Shown here one piece after another: positions 58,770 through 64,000 of a stretch of DNA of 64,000 nt. This DNA is from Dictyophora rubrovolvata (Eukaryota > Basidiomycota > Agaricomycetes > Phallales > Phallaceae). Within the stretch, counting starts at the first letter, position 1, and each line of letters begins with the position of its first letter. Both the position numbers and the translations under genes were made by a program. The stretch spans positions 496,001 through 560,000 of the forward strand of contig CP114126.1 in the NCBI GenBank assembly GCA_029959195.1, read 5' to 3'. The notes beneath the pieces were generated by a model, which was given only the letters and a program-made list of their open reading frames with translations, ran no database searches and was not told the DNA's origin.

Positions 58770-59256
58770 TGGTCCTCTTTTCCCTCTCTCTTGATACGAA
58801 GGGATGGCAGTCGTGGCAGCCGTGCCTCGCGAGCAAGGGGCTTGCAGAATGTGTGGTACCGGATTCAGTCACGTGGGTCTTATTATAATAGCAAAGGGTT
58901 CCGGTTCTTAAAGCTGCACATATGCCGTTCTCGAGGATTCGAAACAAGTTCAAAAATAAAATTACTGTTAATAATCATACCTCAAGCACTATAACATCAC
59001 AAACTTGAAAGCACTGATACTGAATAATATAAAATAATCACAGATAATATCAAACCCTGATTTTTTCAGATATGAAAAGAACCATAATGTTTCGAATGGA
59101 ACATCATGATTCGAAACAGGTATAAGAGGAAGGTCCAAAAAAGAAATAATTCAAGTACACAGTATTAAAAAGAAAGAAAAAACCCCGATTTGTCGTGACC
59201 TGCACTACCTGAAAACTTTCAGACCTGTTCAACGTCGTTGTTCCCGTGAAGGTGAT
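58770..59256. promoter_or_regulatory. Upstream of VIP1, 3' flank of OPY2
   Basis: 487 bp between the VIP1 start and the OPY2 stop, both on the minus strand. The right half is AT-rich (3' UTR). No gene seen. Confidence 0.4.
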
Positions 59257-61181
59257 TCATATGGAAGCCAGATCTTGGGTGATGGCAAGTGTATCGAGAC
59301 TAGCTCTCTGACTTCCCTTTGAAACACTGGTTGCCAAAGGATCATCTGCATCATGAATTTCGAACATGTACGAATCCAACCCGGATCCTGTTGAAGAAGT
59401 CGCAGTTGATACAGTTCGGCCAGGGCCGACTGGCGTTGGAAGGTTGTTAAAACCATCACGAAGGCTACCGCGGGTAGTGGCCGTAGACAAAGGTGATTGA
59501 GGAGGCTGATTGCGCCGGGGGTACAGCATACCCCTCGGTCCGGTCTCTGCCTGTTGTTTGGCAAAAGTCGATCCCGCCAGAGACGGGCTATTTACACCCG
59601 GCACAACCGGAGAACGAGATGGCAAAGAGGAGATGGGAGATGGAGGAACGAAGGGAAATTTGGATAATACGGAATCTGTGCGCGATGAAGCAGTGTTGGA
59701 ACTGAGGGTGGAATTTGGACGGTTGCTGACGTCGTCATAATCACGCTCATAAACGTCGGTACGAGCTCCGCTTGTGCGCATGCTGGTAGCTGGAGAGTAA
59801 ATAAGGCTGGGAGAAAGAGGCCCAGACTGCGCGGACGGACTTCGCATGTTGATAATTGCACGTTCGGCTACGACGATGTCAGCTTTGACACTATAGGCGT
59901 CATCGAAACTGAGTCGATGATTCTTGCTATCATTCAGTGGTTCTTCTGTATAAGCAGGCTCCTCATCGTATCTGGGTTGACCGAAGGTATCTGTAGTTCT
60001 ACGAGCCTGCGATCGATGGACATCTTTATTGTCAGGATCATTGAACGGATTGTTCAGGTTGCGAGTTGCCGAGGCGGATGAGGTGGCGACAAGAGGTATA
60101 TCTGTCGGAGTATATGATTTGTTAAGAGGCGATTTTCCGATGGTATTTCTTGATCCTTTTCTATTAAGACCACGACTACCTTTGCTTGCAGCTGAAGACC
60201 CATTGGAGGGGACACGAACAACTTGAGCCTGTGTGACTTCTAAAACCTGTCGCATAACTCCTTGTTGGGGTGTCATGATTGTGGGTTGCTCATCGAAGCT
60301 TGCGACAGACGATGTGGTCATGAACGTTTTTCCAGATATACCTGAACGAGCGGAGGAAGCATAAGGAGCCCTGATATTCCCATAAGAAAAATCAGGATGG
60401 AGCCCTGGATCAACCCCATCGGAGGAAGAATCTTGGTGATGTCCTTGGGTGCATGAATTGCCAGAGGAATGACTACCAGGAGGAACCAGCGCAATTGGGA
60501 TAACATTCGTAGATTGAGACCGCTCTGAAGCAGTTTGTATTGAAGTCGCATCCCCGTCCGAGAAGGGATTAGACCGCGCCGACGTTTTAGTGGACTGCGC
60601 ATCTTGGGCAGGATCAAGGTTGATGTTACTCTCGTTCTCATATACTCTTACAACTCCGAGTTCAGTCACGTTAGGAGTGGTCTTCTCTGAATTTGTCTTC
60701 GACGACTGAGTACGAACATGAGGATCTGGTCGAGAGAGAACAGCATCGGCACGCGCGGGAATGTCAGGCTTAACGTCAGCAAGAGCCTTATCCTTGGCAG
60801 TAGCTTCTTTCCTGGATTCACGTCTGCGATAAAATATATATCCAACAACCACCAAGGTAAGCACGACGAGAGCCCCTAAGATGGCACCAGCGAGCTCGCC
60901 CGGGCTAGTTCCTGATCCTCCGGAGCTCGTTTTGGGTATCGGTATGCATGTCGTCGTTGGACAGGTAGATGGACAGGCACTAACAATTTAAAGAAAAAAG
61001 GAAATCAAGATATATATTGATTATTGTTATTTCACCATAGAGTTAAAGTAACTTACGGGGCGACCTTGGAACAAGTTTCGGTTTTAAGATCACAATTACC
61101 AGGACAGGCTGCATCGGGACATTTGTCTATGAAGGCCTGACAAGTATCTTCTGCTTGGAGAAAGAGGCCGCCAAGTTTCAT
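59257..61181 (-). CDS. OPY2: Opy2-like membrane anchor (HOG pathway)
   Basis: Opy2 anchors the Ste50-Ste11 module to the plasma membrane in osmosensing (established in yeast). Exon 1 (from 61181) gives MKLGGLFLQAEDTCQAFIDK and a Cys-rich ectodomain (CPDAACPGNCDLKTETC, then ACPSTCPTTTC after the intron at about 61043-60980). A Gly/Ser linker precedes one membrane helix (LAGAILGALVVLTLVVVGYI) with RRR stop. The long cytoplasmic tail (about 530 residues) is Ser/Thr/Pro-rich and disordered with repeated NPF/NPFSD and SP motifs. The eight spaced cysteines and single helix fit Opy2; no classical signal peptide is seen. Stop at 59257. Confidence 0.72.
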
Positions 61182-61421
61182 TTTCAATGTAATTTAAAAG
61201 AATGTAGGGCGGTCTGAGAACCAGCAGCAAGATGGAAATAATGAGAGTGTGGAAACGCGGTTAGCGCAGAGACGATCGGAGTTGCGGTAATTGAATTGTC
61301 CACCACTGCCCTTGCTTCTCGCACGGCCTTTGCGCCCTGTCTATCTAAATCAGGGCCTGTCTGTCATTATTTTTACATCTACTATGATCTATTTTCGAAG
61401 CATAGCTACCGCTACACAAAG
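61182..61421. other. Upstream of OPY2, 3' flank of the carrier gene
   Basis: 240 bp; no gene. Confidence 0.4.
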
Positions 61422-62734
61422 TCAATTTTTTGTTGGTTCAAGAGGAATTCGCGAGAGACTTCGTGTGGATGTATTTATAATCTCATAGATCCTCCGTTGT
61501 CCAGCAAAAAGAATCGCGGCTGTCAGGACGGATTGTACTAGCTTACTTGAAAGGCCTTTGTATAGTCCAGACAAGCTTTCCTCCTCGATAATTCTCCGAA
61601 AACCGTCCAGTGAAGATGTATACGATCGCGACTGGGCAGAATTGGCTTGTAAACGAGACTTAACCACAATATAAGGGTATGTGAGCGTAGTAGCCACTGA
61701 TATTGGCAATATCCATTAGAAATAAGAAATGGAGATATCGGCTACTTCAAAAAAACTTGCCCAGTTTTGAGACGGCTCCCAACCAGAAAAAATCCAGATC
61801 CGATAGGGTAACTGTAGTCCCAGGTGTCTTGCTGACCCTCCGTAATTGAGCAGTACGAGTTCGAATTAAGCTGTTCTTCAGCTGTTCGAAAAGCGTATAC
61901 TGACGAGAACTCGTTAGATTCTGGACGGCTATCGAGACGTATGCCAAACCTGTATAATAGGATTTATGACAAGAATCAAAGCTGGTCCGAGTCCTCTCCA
62001 GAACGCCAGGAGACCGTGTTTTCGTAAGATTAGTTTGATTGTCTGCAGTATGGTCCCTCTTTGTCTCTTTGTCTCCGGCAAGGCAGAACTGCCTGGATCC
62101 ATTGTTTGTGTGGCCTGCGTGACCTGAACAACCCAGATTGGGTTAGATAGTATGGTGGTCGCAGTCCCTTTTGAGCATTCTTACAGTCTGTGTAGAAATG
62201 ATTAAGGAAGGAAGACATGCCTGCGATGAAGCCTGACAACATGCTTTCAATGGTGGTGAGAGCATTAGTACCTTTCCTGGTCGGTGACCTCAAGATAGCC
62301 TCTCGTGTTCGTTCATAGAAATAATAGTACACTCTAACAGGTTGATGAGCATACTCAGCCTTTCGAATTCAAAGCAATATAACCCATTGGTGACAGCTAT
62401 TCCAAGCAAAGAAGAAGATAGACCAGCATATAAACCCAGGAGGCCTTCCTTCGTAACGATTTCTAGCACAGCTTGGGTGGTCGACTAAGAAAGCAATGAT
62501 TGATCTTAGCTTGTAGAAACAGGTTGAATACAGTGGAATAGCCTGCGAGTCTGACCTTGTTCGGCTTAGTAGCTTCGACTGCTGCACGTGTACTGATAAA
62601 TATGAGAGGACTAGTAGTCGCGGTCAGAGATATTCGAATGTTCACTACATAGCTAATAGCATTGCCCACTAAGTAACACCCATAGCCACAATACCCCCAG
62701 CGGCCCCAGCAGCAGCATGAATAACGGAAGACAT
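61422..62734 (-). CDS. ANT1: Peroxisomal adenine nucleotide carrier (ANT1/PMP34 type)
   Basis: Mitochondrial-carrier-family protein importing ATP into peroxisomes in exchange for ADP/AMP. Starts MSSVIHAAAGAAGGIVAM. Three carrier repeats show their signatures: TYPLIFISTRAAV (the first P..[DE] site with the intron ending in the Tyr codon, donor GTGGGC), ILSNPIWVVQVTQAT and TYPYIVVKSRLQAN; the SNPIWVV motif in repeat 2 is a hallmark of peroxisomal carriers. Other landmarks are YAGLSSSLLGIAVTNG, YYYFYERTREAIL, FWRGLGPALILVINP and LYKGLSSKLVQSVLTA. About six exons. Complements PEX14 at 27 kb only in the sense of organelle, not location. Confidence 0.82.
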
Positions 62735-62868
62735 AGTATAATAGGCGAGGTGACGAACAAGGTTCAAAGTTTGAATCACATGCATGGAAAAAGTATTTAG
62801 TCATAATTGCAATTAGTAATTTGCGGCAGGCTTTTGCTAAGGCTCCAAGCTCATCACCAGCTACTGGA
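62735..62868. promoter_or_regulatory. 134-bp divergent promoter
   Basis: Between the start codons of the carrier and the GPI-protein genes. No specific box identified. Confidence 0.45.
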
Positions 62869-63460
62869 ATGCGCTTTCTCGCTATCTTGTTTATCTTGCC
62901 TTGCCATATAGTGGCCCAGGGAACTTCGACCACCGTCCATTCGGCGGCGCAACCAGTGCCCCCGATAACTACGTCTGACTCTATATCTTCCTCTCATTTC
63001 CCGGGAGGTTCTATCTCAACGACCATGTATGTATCTTGTCTCAAATGAACCTATTTTTCTGCACGGTGAATTTCCCTAGCCCCACCCCATCACTTCCGCT
63101 CTCAATCATTCCGTAAGCAGTACAAGTACCTCTGTCGAATCTCCACTTACATCGTCCACGGATTCGGGTGTCTCATCGGTCAGCACGACGACTAGCACAA
63201 CGACAACAGCAAGCACAACGACGGCGGCCAGTACAACCACAGCAGCCAGCACAACCACAGCGGCTAGTACAACTACAGCGGCTAGCACAACGAATAATAC
63301 GACCTCAACAACCGCTACTTCAAGCTCGGTTTCCACAGAAACGCCCAGTTCCACGACGCCGGCCGCCTCTGCAACCAACACAAATAACGGAATTGCCATG
63401 GATCTCACTCAATGGCTCTTGCTATTCCCTTTAGCCCTCGGTTTGGGCTCAGTTCTGTAA
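62869..63460 (+). CDS. Secreted GPI-anchored Thr/Ser-rich surface protein
   Basis: Signal peptide MRFLAILFILPCHIVAQG at the N-terminus, then a Ser/Thr/Pro-rich chain. One intron (about 63025-63120, donor GTATGT, acceptor AAGCAG) joins ISTT to ITSTSVESPLT. Five tandem STTTAA hexapeptides follow, encoded by 18-bp repeats at about 63200-63295. The end ATNTNNGIAMDLTQWLLLFP LALGLGSVL is a GPI attachment signal (small residues, then hydrophobic tail). Likely a cell-wall mannoprotein. Stop at 63458-63460. Confidence 0.8.
63200..63295 (+). repeat. 18-bp tandem repeats (STTTAA) in coding sequence
   Basis: Five near-identical units agcacaacnacagcggcn within the GPI protein gene; such tracts usually vary in length between strains. 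Confidence 0.85.
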
Positions 63461-63561
63461 AAGATTCCCCAGACATGCTCTTTCCCTCACTTATCGACCT
63501 TATGTGATTTTTTGACTGTACGAATTTGAGAAAAAGACCCCCAATAAAATAACAATGCAGA

Positions 63562-64000
63562 TTAGTTATCAATTTCCATATCCTCACCATCCTTCATTTC
63601 ATCTTTCTCTAGCGCATCCAATAATGACTTCAATTCATTGATGTCCTTAGCAAATGCGCTAGAGCTGCTGCTTCCGCCCGACTCATCCTTGTTCTTCTTT
63701 GAGACAGGATGTACGTGCGAATACCCACCGTCACTTGTCGTCGCTTTCCCATCATCTTGAGCAAGCCAACGATCCAGCTGTTCTCGGAGGGTCTGTGCCT
63801 TCAGACGAAAATGTGTGCGAATAACAGGTTTGAACGGCTCCGGGGAATTTTTCAGCATACCCAACATCGCTATGCTCACGACCATCCGTCGAACGTTAGC
63901 AGAATCTACCGGAGTTGCACATCATGCTTTTAAAGCGACAACATACGTCTATACTTACAGGCTAATGATTGCGGTGTACCCCCTGAGCCGGCCCATCCAG
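63562..64000 (-). CDS. 3' end of an unknown gene
   Basis: Cut by the window edge. The penultimate exon reads GWAGSGGTPQSLA (64000 to about 63960) and is joined by an intron with donor GTAAGT and acceptor cggtag to YSANVRRMVVSIAMLGMLK NSPEPFKPVIRTHF. The C-terminus is charged, with Ser-rich and Glu/Asp/Lys-rich parts, and ends KDGEDMEIDN. No family recognised; the acidic tail suggests a nuclear protein. Convergent with the GPI protein gene. Confidence 0.55.

Noticed and set aside
63106-63408. Val/Leu-rich minus-strand frame
   Set aside because: Complement of the STTTAA repeats of the GPI-anchored protein; no independent evidence.

Overview
The window is nuclear DNA of a filamentous basidiomycete, most likely an agaricomycete mushroom. 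Genes are packed closely on both strands and are cut by many introns of about 50-60 nt with GT(GC)-AG ends. The proteins are typical for that group: an F-box/LRR protein, a small seven-helix membrane protein, an Opy2-type osmosensor anchor, a Dal5-type MFS transporter, and IQGAP, PPIP5K, GCP3, MED17 and RPAP1 orthologues. All gene names come from reading motifs by eye; no database search was run.

Layout. Positions 1-2.7 kb hold the end of an unknown gene, an ESCRT-III subunit (CHMP5/VPS60) and an unknown two-domain-free protein. Positions 4-28.5 kb form an accessory, rearranged region. It carries five copies of one serine-protease-like gene family: two intact, one lacking its catalytic His segment, two N-terminal fragments. 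It also carries a 3-kb-scale inverted duplication of a TTI2 + PEX14 gene pair (decayed copy at 5.3-8.5 kb, intact copy at 24.7-27.8 kb), relics of a GPI inositol-deacylase (BST1/PGAP1), of an SDR gene and of an unidentified gene, and a nest of repeats at 10.2-15.3 kb with an LTR-type insertion whose empty site is preserved in a nearby repeat copy. Between these relics stand an intact SDR dehydrogenase (19.9-21.6 kb) and an unknown intron-containing gene (22.1-24.6 kb).

From 28.7 kb to the end the window is ordinary, dense housekeeping DNA: a Ser/Thr-rich single-pass membrane protein, an MFS transporter, IQGAP (cytokinesis), an F-box protein, gamma-tubulin complex GCP3, RPAP1, a seven-helix protein, MED17 and CAF16 (back to back across 99 bp), the inositol pyrophosphate kinase VIP1/PPIP5K, OPY2, a peroxisomal adenine-nucleotide carrier, a GPI-anchored Thr/Ser-rich cell-surface protein, and the 3' end of an unknown gene. 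Two peroxisome genes (PEX14, ATP carrier) and several transcription genes (RPAP1, MED17, CAF16) lie in the window, but nothing suggests a functional cluster.

The part most worth a second look is the 4-28.5 kb block: a lineage-expanded PA-clan protease family that appears to have spread locally together with its flanks, next to duplicated and dying copies of neighbouring conserved genes. I saw no tRNA, rRNA, CRISPR or complete autonomous transposon.
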